A stretch of 64,000 nucleotides of DNA from contig DATKPY010000051.1 of the NCBI GenBank assembly GCA_035523875.1, positions 186,001 to 250,000 on the forward strand, in the 5' to 3' direction. Within the stretch, counting starts at the first letter, position 1. The number at the start of each line of letters is the position of its first letter. The DNA comes from JASHUC01 sp035523875 (GTDB lineage: Bacteria; Pseudomonadota; Gammaproteobacteria; Steroidobacterales; Steroidobacteraceae). Made by a program: the position numbers and the translations under genes. Of this stretch, positions 16,587 to 29,491 are shown piece by piece. The notes under the pieces were generated by a model. It worked only from the letters and a program-made list of their open reading frames with translations, ran no database searches and was not told the origin of the DNA.

Positions 16587-18014
16587 GTGGCTCAGCTGAG
16601 GTCGGCCGAGCAGCTCGCGGTGGCGGGGGGGAGCCGCGGTGCCCTCACGCCGAGCGTGAGCGAGCGCCCTACGAGCTTGGCCGCCGAGATCGCCTGGGCG
16701 ATCTGCGACGGCGCGCGCAACCCCTACAACGTCCTCGTCAACATCTTCGTCTTCGCGGCGTACTTCACCACCGTCGTGATTCCGGACCCGGTGCGCGGAC
16801 AGACTGTGTGGAGCTACGTGTCGGCCGCGGCCGCGCTCTCCGTCGCGCTCACCGCACCGGTGCTCGGCGCGATCGCGGACGCCGGCGGACGACGCAAGCC
16901 CTGGCTCTTGGGCTGTCTCGCGTTGGGCGCACCGTGCATGGCGATGCTGTGGTTCGCAACCCCGGGGATGGGACATGGGCTCGCATGGATCATGCTCGCC
17001 CTCATCGGCGGCACGCTGTGCTTCGAGTACTCCGGAGTATTCACGAGCGCGATGCTGCCCACCATCACGAGCGCGCGCCGGATCTCGTTCTTGAGCGGTC
17101 TCGGCTTCAGCCTGGCGAACTTCTCGGGCATCATCCTCTTCACGTTCTATCTGCTCGCCTGGGACCGCAATCCCCACCCGCTTTTCGGGCTCGACGTGCG
17201 TGCGCACGAGCCCGAGCGCGCCGTCGGCATCCTCGCGGCGCTCTGGATGGTCGTGTTCTATCTGCCGATGTTCTTCCTCACGCCCGATGTCGCGAGCACC
17301 TCGTGCGGAGCTCGCGAGGCCGTGCGCCGCGGCATTGCAAGTCTCATCGAGACGCTCTCGCGCGTGCGCAGCTACCGTAACGCGGCGACCTATCTTGCCG
17401 CGCGGCTCATCTACAACGAGGGGTTCATGGTGATGATGCTGTTCACGAGCGTCGTCGCCGCCGGGGTGCTCCACTGGACCCCGCGCATGCTGATTGCGAT
17501 GGGGCTCGTGAACAGCGTCATCGCGACGGCCGCGGGGCTCTTCGCCGGGTGGCTCGATCGGCGCATCGGCACCAAGCGCGCGGTGATCGTGTTCGTCGCG
17601 GGTTGCCTCGCCGCGAACGTCGCGGTGTGCTCGATCACGCCGCAGAGCGTTTTCTTCGTGACGCTGAGCCACGCAAGCACGCCGGGGACGGGACTCTTCC
17701 CGACGCTCCCGGACAAGGTGTTCCTCGTCACGCAGAACTTCATCGCGTTGTTCGTGACCGGCGGCCTCGTCACGAGCCGCACGCTCATGGCGAAGCTTTC
17801 CCCGCCGACGATGCTCAACGAGTTCTTCGGGCTCTATGCCCTGTCGGGAAACGCCACCTCCTTCATGGGGCCGCTCGCGATCGGCATCGTGACGGCGGCG
17901 TTCGCCAATCAGCGGGCGGGGGTCGCCGTGGGAATCGGCTTTCTCGCAGTCGGGCTCATCCTCATGCTTCCCGTGCGCGACCCCCGCCCGCCGGCGCCGC
18001 TCACTGGACCTTGA
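16587..18014 (+). CDS. MFS transporter, UMF1/Atg22-like
   Basis: A 475-aa membrane protein with about 12 helices. The N-terminal block EIAWAICDGARNPYNVLVNIFVFAAYF recalls the UMF1 group (WALYDxANS followed by FxPYF), and the cytoplasmic signature GAIADAGGRRKPWL after helix 2 is an MFS loop 2-3 motif. The substrate is unknown. The GTG start has an excellent purine-rich ribosome-binding site (GGGAGGGGGGAGAG at 16573-16586). It is divergent from the pigment operon with only 63 bases between, and its end overlaps the convergent hsp20 gene by 14 bases. It could export a pigment precursor, but there is no direct evidence. Confidence 0.83.
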   Translation: MAQLRSAEQLAVAGGSRGALTPSVSERPTSLAAEIAWAICDGARNPYNVLVNIFVFAAYFTTVVIPDPVRGQTVWSYVSAAAALSVALTAPVLGAIADAGGRRKPWLLGCLALGAPCMAMLWFATPGMGHGLAWIMLALIGGTLCFEYSGVFTSAMLPTITSARRISFLSGLGFSLANFSGIILFTFYLLAWDRNPHPLFGLDVRAHEPERAVGILAALWMVVFYLPMFFLTPDVASTSCGAREAVRRGIASLIETLSRVRSYRNAATYLAARLIYNEGFMVMMLFTSVVAAGVLHWTPRMLIAMGLVNSVIATAAGLFAGWLDRRIGTKRAVIVFVAGCLAANVAVCSITPQSVFFVTLSHASTPGTGLFPTLPDKVFLVTQNFIALFVTGGLVTSRTLMAKLSPPTMLNEFFGLYALSGNATSFMGPLAIGIVTAAFANQRAGVAVGIGFLAVGLILMLPVRDPRPPAPLTGP

Positions 18015-18441
18015 TTCGCCGCGGCAGCGCCTGCGCCTGCTTCGGGATCGTGATCGCGAGCACGCCGTTGCGGCCCGATGCCTGCACGCGCTCGGCATCG
18101 ACCGTCTCCGGCAGCACGAACTGCCGATAGAACTTGCCGCGCCCGCGCTCTAACCGCATGCGGATCTCTTCCGCGCTCGCCAGGCGGCCATCGGCCTCGC
18201 GCTCGCCGGAGATGCTGAGCACGCCGTTATCGAGTGTGATCTCCACCTTGTCGGGATCGACCCCCGGCAGGTCCACCGCGAGCTCGAAGCGGTCCGCATG
18301 CTCGATCACGTCGACCGGCGGAACCCACGTCGAGGTGGCGCCGCTGCTGCCTTCGGCGCTCGAGAGCGCCGTGAAAACCCGGTTGATCTCCTCCTGCAGC
18401 TGAGAGACGAGACGAGCGGGTTCATAACGAACGAGAGCCAT
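18001..18441 (-). CDS. Small heat shock protein, Hsp20/alpha-crystallin family
   Basis: A 146-aa ATP-independent holdase. The alpha-crystallin domain runs from about residue 40 (WVPPVDVIEHADRF) to 140, with the signature LPGVDPDKVEITLDNGVLSISG and the terminal GVLAITIPK strand; the tail ends PRRIKVQ. The N-terminal arm MALVRYEPARLV is typical of the bacterial class A group. The ATG has GGAG about eight bases upstream. A good sigma-32 promoter lies at 18517-18544, giving a leader of roughly 70 nt. The gene for sigma-32 itself is in this window at 41.2 kb. Confidence 0.95.
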   Translation of the reverse strand: MALVRYEPARLVSQLQEEINRVFTALSSAEGSSGATSTWVPPVDVIEHADRFELAVDLPGVDPDKVEITLDNGVLSISGEREADGRLASAEEIRMRLERGRGKFYRQFVLPETVDAERVQASGRNGVLAITIPKQAQALPRRIKVQ

Positions 18442-18516
18442 GTTTCCATCTCCATATAAGGGTTGATGTTCGTGGGCGGTCGCCTGGCATTGGACCGGCG
18501 TCGCGCCTCGCGACAG

Positions 18517-18544
18517 AGGTGGGGTCGGGGCGGGGCGTTTCAAG
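18517..18544 (-). promoter_or_regulatory. Sigma-32 heat shock promoter of hsp20
   Basis: On the minus strand the sequence reads CTTGAAA (18544-18538), a 13-base spacer, then CCCCACCT (18524-18517). The sigma-32 consensus is CTTGAAA, 13-17 bases, CCCCATNT, so the -35 is perfect and the -10 matches in six of seven specified positions. It faces hsp20, whose ATG is about 75 bases downstream. Confidence 0.75.
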
Positions 18545-18552
18545 CCCCGGCA

Positions 18553-18581
18553 TTGACCGCGCCGCCTCGCTCGGTCATATT
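18553..18581 (+). promoter_or_regulatory. Sigma-70-type promoter of the first glutamate synthase operon
   Basis: TTGACC at 18553-18558, a 17-base spacer and CATATT at 18576-18581 face gltB. The -35 matches five of six and the -10 four of six consensus bases. It lies back to back with the hsp20 sigma-32 promoter, eight bases away. The predicted leader before the gltB ATG would be about 240 nt. Confidence 0.55.
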
Positions 18582-18702
18582 TCTGCGGAAATGAAGGCTT
18601 ACCGTGGCGCGTGAGGCGCGGCGCCGGCCCCGGGAGCGGGCACGGCGCCCTCTCGAGCGCCCTGCCCGCACCCCTCGCCCGCGCGATCGCGCGCTCGGGC
18701 TC

Positions 18703-18723
18703 AAGGGAGCGCGGCGCTCCCTT
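18703..18723. repeat. Perfect inverted repeat in the gltB leader
   Basis: AAGGGAGCGC, one base, GCGCTCCCTT: a perfect 10-bp dyad between the predicted gltB promoter and start codon. No T-tract follows on either strand, so a simple intrinsic terminator is unlikely; it could be an RNA hairpin in the leader or an operator. The rest of the 390-bp gap between hsp20 and gltB (18442-18831) contains only the two promoters listed and GC-rich sequence without a recognisable gene. Confidence 0.5.
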
Positions 18724-18831
18724 AAGACAGCGTTCTGATTCAAGGCGCCGCGTCCCCGAAACGGTGCGAGCGGTGGCGCGCCGCACGGGCGGGGGAGCTT
18801 GCGCGGCGTGCGCACGGATGAGTGGTTCCCA

Positions 18832-23301
<4,470 letters not shown>

Positions 23302-23312
23302 GGCTGCCCGCG

Positions 23313-24743
23313 ATGGCCGAGAAGCACCTGGAGTTCCTCGAGATCGCGCGCACCGAGCCCGAGAAGCTGCCGCTCGAAGCGCGCCTCGCGGGATTTGCGG
23401 AGATCTACGCGCCGTTCACCGCGGAGGCGGCCGCGCAGCAGGCCGGCCGCTGCCTCGCGTGCGGGAATCCCTTCTGCGAGTGGAAGTGCCCGGTCCACAA
23501 CTACATCCCCAACTGGCTCAAGCTGATCGAGGAGGGCAATCTGCTCGAGGCGGCGGAGCTTTCCCACAAGACCAACTCGCTCCCGGAGGTCTGCGGGCGC
23601 ATCTGCCCGCAAGATCGGCTGTGCGAGGGCGCCTGCACGCTCACTGACGGCTTCGGCGCCGTGACGATCGGCGCGATCGAGAAGTACATCACCGATGAGG
23701 CGTTCCGCCGCGGCTGGACGCCGGACATGTCGCATGTTCGCCCGAGCGGCAAGCGCGTCGCGATCGTGGGGGCGGGACCCGCGGGTCTCGGCTGCGCGGA
23801 CGTGCTGGTCAGGAGCGGCGTCTCGCCGATCGTGTTCGATCGCTATGCCCGCATCGGCGGGCTGCTCACCTTCGGCATCCCGCCGTTCAAGCTCGAGAAG
23901 GCGATCGTCGAGAAGCGCCGCGAAGTGCTCGAGGGCATGGGCGTCGAGTTTCGCCTCGGCGTGGAGATCGGCGTCGACATCCCCTTCGAGCGGCTTGTCG
24001 AGGAGTACGACGCGGTCTTTCTCGGAATGGGAACCTACCGTTACGTGAAGGGCGGCTTCCCGGGGGAGGACTTGCCCGGCGTTCATGAGGCGCTGCCGTA
24101 TCTCATCTCGAACATCCGCCACGAGCTCGGCCTGGCGGCGGGTCCCGAGACGCGGGTCAGTCTCGCGGGCAAGCGGGTGGTCGTGCTCGGGGGCGGTGAT
24201 ACCGGAATGGATTGCAACCGCACGGCGATCCGCCAGGGCGCCCGCTCGGTCACCTGCACGTATCGGCGCGACGAGGCGAACATGCCCGGCTCGCGTCGCG
24301 ACTACAAGAACAGCGTGGAGGAGGGCGTCGAGTTTCTGTTCAATCGCCAGCCGATCGAAATCGTCGGGGCCGAGCGCGTGGAGGGTGTGAAGGTGGTCGA
24401 GACGCGGCTCGGTCCGCCCGGGCCGCGCGGGCGCCGCGTGCCCGAGGCGGTGCCCGGAACCGAGGAGGTGATCCCTGCGGATGCCGTGGTGGTCGCCTTC
24501 GGGTTTCTGCCGAGCCCGCCCGCCTGGCTCGGGCGCGCCGGCGTCGCACTGCATCCGGACGGCCGAGTGCGCGTATCCGCCTCATCCGAGGCGCCGTTCC
24601 AGACCACCTGCCCCAAGATCTTCGCCGGCGGGGACATGGTCCGCGGCTCGGATCTCGTGGTGACCGCGGTGTTCGAGGGCCGCGAGGCCGCGCGCGGCAT
24701 CCTCGACCACATCGGGGTCGAGCTCACCGCCCGGGCGAGCTGA
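23313..24743 (+). CDS. gltD: Glutamate synthase small subunit, first copy
   Basis: A 476-aa FAD/NADPH oxidoreductase subunit. N-terminal cysteines for the 4Fe-4S clusters are in CLACGNPFCEWKCP and GRICPQDRLCEGAC; the FAD site is VAIVGAGPAGLGCA (about residue 148) and the NADPH site VVVLGGGDTGMDC (about residue 290), ending in the FAD-contacting IFAGGDMVRGSDLVVTAV. It passes electrons from NADPH to the large subunit. Eleven bases separate it from gltB, so they form one operon. The C-terminal tail is of the usual proteobacterial length. This pair resembles the common gammaproteobacterial GOGAT more than the pair downstream does. Confidence 0.95.
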   Translation: MAEKHLEFLEIARTEPEKLPLEARLAGFAEIYAPFTAEAAAQQAGRCLACGNPFCEWKCPVHNYIPNWLKLIEEGNLLEAAELSHKTNSLPEVCGRICPQDRLCEGACTLTDGFGAVTIGAIEKYITDEAFRRGWTPDMSHVRPSGKRVAIVGAGPAGLGCADVLVRSGVSPIVFDRYARIGGLLTFGIPPFKLEKAIVEKRREVLEGMGVEFRLGVEIGVDIPFERLVEEYDAVFLGMGTYRYVKGGFPGEDLPGVHEALPYLISNIRHELGLAAGPETRVSLAGKRVVVLGGGDTGMDCNRTAIRQGARSVTCTYRRDEANMPGSRRDYKNSVEEGVEFLFNRQPIEIVGAERVEGVKVVETRLGPPGPRGRRVPEAVPGTEEVIPADAVVVAFGFLPSPPAWLGRAGVALHPDGRVRVSASSEAPFQTTCPKIFAGGDMVRGSDLVVTAVFEGREAARGILDHIGVELTARAS

Positions 24744-24838
24744 GCGCCCGGCTGCCTCTTGCACCGCTTGCGGAAAGCCGCCACCCTGATAGGTCGCCGC
24801 AGCGGAAAGTGCCGCAGCGGCGCAGGGGAAAGCACAGT

Positions 24839-27800
24839 ATGGGTATGAGGAACGACAGGAGCGCCGCGCGCAAGGCCACGCGCCGGCCCGGCAAGCAGGG
24901 GCTCTACGATCCCTGGTACGAGCACGACTCGTGCGGGGTCGGCTTCGTGGTCGATGTGAAGGGGCGCAAGTCGCACCGCATCCTCGAGCAGGCGATCGCG
25001 GTGCTGCGCAATCTCGATCACCGCGGCGCGTGCGGCTGCGAGGCGAACACCGGGGACGGTGCGGGCGTGCTGCTGCAGATGCCGCACGCGTTTCTCAAGG
25101 AAGCGACGCGCAAGGCGCGCTTGCCGCTGCCCGCGCCGGGAGAGTACGGCAGCGGCCTCGTCTTTCTGCCGCGCAGCCCCACCAAGCGGCGGCGGCTGGA
25201 GGAGCTCTTCGAGCACATCGTGCAGTCGGAAGGGCAAACGGTGCTCGGCTGGCGCACGGTGCCGACCGACAACCGCATGCTCGGCGACACCGCGAGGAGC
25301 TGCGAGCCGTTCATCCGCCAGGTGTTCATCGGCCGCGGCCCCGGCTTGGCCGACGAGATGGCATTCGAGCGCAAGCTCTACGTGATCCGCAAGCGCGCCT
25401 ACAACGAGATTCGCACCTCGACGGTCGACGGCGCGGAGTACTGGTATCTCGCGAGCCTCTCCCACAAGACGATCGTCTACAAGGGAATGCTCTTGACGGA
25501 GCAGCTCACGCGCTACTTCGCCGATCTCGAGCATCCCGCGATGGAGACGGCGCTCGCGCTCGTGCACTCGCGCTTCAGCACCAACACCTTCCCCAGCTGG
25601 GACCGGGCGCATCCGTACCGCTATCTCGCGCACAACGGCGAGATCAACACGCTCCGCGGCAACATCAACTGGATGCGTGCGCGCGAGGCGCTGTTCGAAT
25701 CCGAGCTCTTCGGCGAGGATGTGAAGAAGATCCGTCCGATCGTGAACCCCTACGGGAGCGATTCGGCGATGTTCGACAATACTCTCGAGCTTCTGGTGCT
25801 CGCGGGCCGCTCGCTCCCGCATGCGATGATGATGATGATCCCGGAGCCCTGGTCGAATCACGACAGCATGGACGATGCGCGCCGGGCGTTCTACGAGTAC
25901 CACTCGAGTCTGATGGAGCCCTGGGACGGGCCGGCCTCGATCGCCTTCACCGACGGCACGAAGATCGGCGCCGTGCTCGACCGCAACGGACTCAGGCCCT
26001 CGCGCTACTGCATCACCAAGGACGGCCTCGTGATCATGGCCTCGGAGGCCGGGGTGCTCGAAGTGCCCCCGCAGAGCGTGCTCAGAAAAGGACGACTGCA
26101 GCCCGGGCGCATGTTCCTCGTCGATACCGAGCAGGGCCGGATCGTCGAGGACGAGGAGATCAAGCAGCAGGTGGCGGGCGAGCGTCCGTACCGCGCGTGG
26201 CTCGATGAGCATCTCATCGACCTCAAGGACCTGCCGCCCGCGCCCGAGGTGCCGGCGCCCGATCACCAGATGCTCCGGCAGCGACAGATCGCCTTCGGCT
26301 ACACCTTCGAGGATCAGCGCATCCTGATGGAGCCGATGGCGTTGAGTGGCGTCGAGGCCGTGGGCTCGATGGGCCACGATGCGGCGCTCGCAGTGCTCTC
26401 GGTGAAGCCGCGGCTGCTCTACGAGTACTTCAAGCAGCTCTTTGCGCAGGTCACGAACCCCCCGATCGACTGCATCCGCGAGGAGATCATCACCTCCGCC
26501 GAGGTGTGGCTCGGCTCCGAAGGGAATCTCTTGAAGCCCCAGCGCGCGGACTGCCGGCGACTGGAGCTCCATGGCCCGATCCTCACCAACGAGGAGTTCG
26601 CGCAGGTCCGCCGGCTCAATGCGCCGGGTCTCAAGGTGGGCATGCTTTCCATCCTCTTCCGCGCCTCGCGCGGGGAGAAGGGACTGGTGAAATCGATCGA
26701 GGAGCTGCGCCTCGCCGCACGGCGCCTGATCGAGGACGAGGAGGTCAACATCCTCGTGCTCTCCGATCGCGGCGTGAATCGCGAGTTCGCCGCCGTGCCC
26801 GCGCTGCTTGCCGTATCGGGGCTGCATCACTACCTCATTCGCGAAGGGCTGCGCACGCGCGTGAGCCTGGTCCTCGAGACCGGCGAGGCGCGCGAGGTGC
26901 ACCACTTCGCGCTGCTGATCGGTTTCGGCTTGAGCGCCGTCAATCCATACCTTGCCTTCGAGACCCTCGACGGCATGATCCGCGAGGAGCTGCTGACCGC
27001 CATCGATCACCGCAGCGCGTGCAAGAACTACGTCAAGGCCGCGACCAAGGGCGTGGTCAAGGTGATGGCGAAGATGGGCATCTCCGCCGTCCAGAGCTAT
27101 CACGGTGCGCAGGTGTTCGAGGCCGTGGGGTTGCGTCAGGACCTCATCGATGAGTACTTCACCGGCACCGCCTCCCGCATCGGCGGCGTCGGCGTCGATG
27201 TGATCGCCCAGGAGGTGCTGATGCGCCACCGCGCGGCGTTCCCGCAGCGCAGCGTCGATGGCCACGAACTGCCCGCCGGGGGCCTCTACCAGTGGCGCGC
27301 CGACGGGGAGGCGCACCTGTTCAATCCGGAGTCCATTCACCGTCTGCAGAAAGCGGTGCGCACCGGGAGCTACGCGACCTACCGATCGTATGCCGAGCTC
27401 ATCGACGATCAGTCGAAGCGGCTGTGTACGCTCCGCGGGCTGCTCGAATTCAAGCACGGGGAGCCGATCGCGCTCGAGGAAGTCGAGCCCGCCGAGTCGA
27501 TCATGCGCCGCTTCAAGTCGGGCGCGATGTCGTACGGCTCGATCAGCAAGGAGGCGCACGAGACGCTCGCGATCGCGATGAACCGCATCGGCGGCAAGAG
27601 CAACACGGGCGAGGGGGGCGAGGATCCCGAGCGCTACGAGCGGCTGCCCAACGGGGACTCGAAGAACTCCGCGATCAAGCAAGTCGCTTCCGGTCGCTTC
27701 GGCGTGACGAGCGAGTACCTGGTCAACGCGCGCGAGCTGCAGATCAAGATGGCGCAGGGGGCGAAGCCCGGAGAGGGCGGCCAGCTGCCCGGGAACAAGG

Positions 27801-29467
27801 TCTACCCCTGGATCGCGAAGACCCGGCACACCACGGCCGGCGTGGGACTCATCTCCCCGCCGCCGCATCACGATATCTACTCGATCGAGGATCTGGCGGA
27901 GCTCATTCACGACCTCAAGAACGCGAACCGCGAAGCGCGCATCTCCGTCAAGCTCGTCGCCGAGGTGGGGGTGGGCACGATCGCCGCGGGAGTCGCCAAG
28001 GCGCACGCGGATGTGGTGCTGATCAGCGGCTACGACGGCGGCACCGGCGCCTCGCCCCAGACTTCCATCGTGCACGCGGGACTGCCCTGGGAACTCGGCC
28101 TCGCCGAGACGCACCAGACGCTCGTGCTCAACAACCTCCGCAGCCGCATCGCGGTGGAGACGGACGGACAGCTGAAGACGGGCCGCGACGTGGCGATCGC
28201 GGCGCTCCTCGGGGCCGAGGAGTTCGGCTTCGCCACCGCGCCGCTCGTCGCGCTCGGGTGCATCCTGATGCGCGTCTGCCATCTCAACACCTGCCCGGCA
28301 GGCGTCGCCACGCAGGATCCGCGGCTGCGCGAGCGGTTCGCCGGCAAGCCCGAGCACGTCGTGAACTTCATGCGCTTCATCGCCCAGGACCTGCGCGCGA
28401 TCATGGCGCAGCTCGGCTTCCGCACCGTGAGCGAGATGATCGGCCGCGTCGATCGGCTGGAGCCCAAGCAGGCGATCGCGCACTGGAAAGCGCGTGGCTT
28501 CGACTTCAGCAACATCCTCTACCAGCCCGATCTCGGACCGGAGGTCGGACGCTACCGCCAGATCGACCAGGATCACGGGCTGGAGAAGTCGCTCGATGCC
28601 ACCACGCTCCTCGAGCTCTGCCGGCCCGCGATCGAGCGCGGCGAGCCGGTCGAGGCGAGCCTCGCCATCCGCAACGTCAACCGCGTCGTCGGCACCATGA
28701 CCGGAAGCGAGATCACGCGCCGCTGGGGCGCGCGCGGTCTGCCGCCCGACACGGTGCGGATCCGCTTCACGGGATCGGCGGGCCAGAGCTTCGGCGCATT
28801 TCTTCCGCGGGGCATGACCTTCGTCCTCGAGGGCGATGCCAACGACTACGTCGGCAAGGGGCTCTCGGGAGGCAAGCTCGTGATTTTCCCGCCGGCCGGC
28901 TCCACGTTCGTGCCGGAGGAGAACATCATCATCGGCAACGTCGCCTTCTACGGCGCGACCGCGGGCGAGGCCTACGTCGGCGGGATGGCCGGCGAGCGCT
29001 TCTGCGTGCGCAACAGCGGTCTCAAGGCCGTGGTCGAGTCCGTGGGCGACCACGGCTGCGAGTACATGACGGGCGGGCGAGTGGTCGTGCTCGGTGCGGT
29101 CGGTCGCAATTTCGGTGCCGGCATGTCCGGAGGGGTCGCCTATCTGCTCGATGAGCACGGCGAGATCCCCGGCCGCATCAACACCCAGATGGTTGCGGCC
29201 GAGCCGCTCGAGGATCCCGAGGAGGTCGCGGAGGTGCGTGCGATGATCGAGCGGCATCTGGAGCACACCGGCAGCGCGCGCGCCGCGCGCGTGCTCGGCC
29301 GCTGGGAGGAGTGCCTGCGGCGTTTCGTGCGCGTGATGCCGAAGGACTTCAGCCGGGTGCTCGCGTGCATGCGGCGTGCGCATGCGCAGGGCTTGAGCGG
29401 CGAGGATGCCGTCATGGCGGCGTTCGAGGAGAACGCACGCGATCTCGCACGGGTAGGCGGCAACTAG
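24839..29467 (+). CDS. gltB: Glutamate synthase large subunit, second copy of a different type
   Basis: A 1542-aa glutamate synthase alpha subunit with the nucleophile Cys32 in YEHDSCGVGFVVD, after a lysine/arginine-rich propeptide of 31 residues. The Fe-S motif is CILMRVCHLNTC. Compared with the first copy it keeps all catalytic blocks but differs throughout, for instance DHRGACGCEANTGDGAG against THRGAVAADGKTGDGCG, and carries an insert before the FMN domain (ERLPNGDSKNS). That looks like an ancient paralogue or transferred GOGAT lineage rather than a recent duplicate. Start ATG 24839 has AGGGGAA about eight bases upstream. The gap to the first gltD is 95 bases and holds no clear terminator. 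Confidence 0.95.
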   Translation: MGMRNDRSAARKATRRPGKQGLYDPWYEHDSCGVGFVVDVKGRKSHRILEQAIAVLRNLDHRGACGCEANTGDGAGVLLQMPHAFLKEATRKARLPLPAPGEYGSGLVFLPRSPTKRRRLEELFEHIVQSEGQTVLGWRTVPTDNRMLGDTARSCEPFIRQVFIGRGPGLADEMAFERKLYVIRKRAYNEIRTSTVDGAEYWYLASLSHKTIVYKGMLLTEQLTRYFADLEHPAMETALALVHSRFSTNTFPSWDRAHPYRYLAHNGEINTLRGNINWMRAREALFESELFGEDVKKIRPIVNPYGSDSAMFDNTLELLVLAGRSLPHAMMMMIPEPWSNHDSMDDARRAFYEYHSSLMEPWDGPASIAFTDGTKIGAVLDRNGLRPSRYCITKDGLVIMASEAGVLEVPPQSVLRKGRLQPGRMFLVDTEQGRIVEDEEIKQQVAGERPYRAWLDEHLIDLKDLPPAPEVPAPDHQMLRQRQIAFGYTFEDQRILMEPMALSGVEAVGSMGHDAALAVLSVKPRLLYEYFKQLFAQVTNPPIDCIREEIITSAEVWLGSEGNLLKPQRADCRRLELHGPILTNEEFAQVRRLNAPGLKVGMLSILFRASRGEKGLVKSIEELRLAARRLIEDEEVNILVLSDRGVNREFAAVPALLAVSGLHHYLIREGLRTRVSLVLETGEAREVHHFALLIGFGLSAVNPYLAFETLDGMIREELLTAIDHRSACKNYVKAATKGVVKVMAKMGISAVQSYHGAQVFEAVGLRQDLIDEYFTGTASRIGGVGVDVIAQEVLMRHRAAFPQRSVDGHELPAGGLYQWRADGEAHLFNPESIHRLQKAVRTGSYATYRSYAELIDDQSKRLCTLRGLLEFKHGEPIALEEVEPAESIMRRFKSGAMSYGSISKEAHETLAIAMNRIGGKSNTGEGGEDPERYERLPNGDSKNSAIKQVASGRFGVTSEYLVNARELQIKMAQGAKPGEGGQLPGNKVYPWIAKTRHTTAGVGLISPPPHHDIYSIEDLAELIHDLKNANREARISVKLVAEVGVGTIAAGVAKAHADVVLISGYDGGTGASPQTSIVHAGLPWELGLAETHQTLVLNNLRSRIAVETDGQLKTGRDVAIAALLGAEEFGFATAPLVALGCILMRVCHLNTCPAGVATQDPRLRERFAGKPEHVVNFMRFIAQDLRAIMAQLGFRTVSEMIGRVDRLEPKQAIAHWKARGFDFSNILYQPDLGPEVGRYRQIDQDHGLEKSLDATTLLELCRPAIERGEPVEASLAIRNVNRVVGTMTGSEITRRWGARGLPPDTVRIRFTGSAGQSFGAFLPRGMTFVLEGDANDYVGKGLSGGKLVIFPPAGSTFVPEENIIIGNVAFYGATAGEAYVGGMAGERFCVRNSGLKAVVESVGDHGCEYMTGGRVVVLGAVGRNFGAGMSGGVAYLLDEHGEIPGRINTQMVAAEPLEDPEEVAEVRAMIERHLEHTGSARAARVLGRWEECLRRFVRVMPKDFSRVLACMRRAHAQGLSGEDAVMAAFEENARDLARVGGN

Positions 29468-29491
29468 CCGCGCGCCGCCCGACCAAGCCAC

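Noticed and set aside
18703..18723. Dyad before gltB as an intrinsic terminator
   Set aside because: No T-run follows on either strand, and it lies inside the leader of an essential-looking gene.
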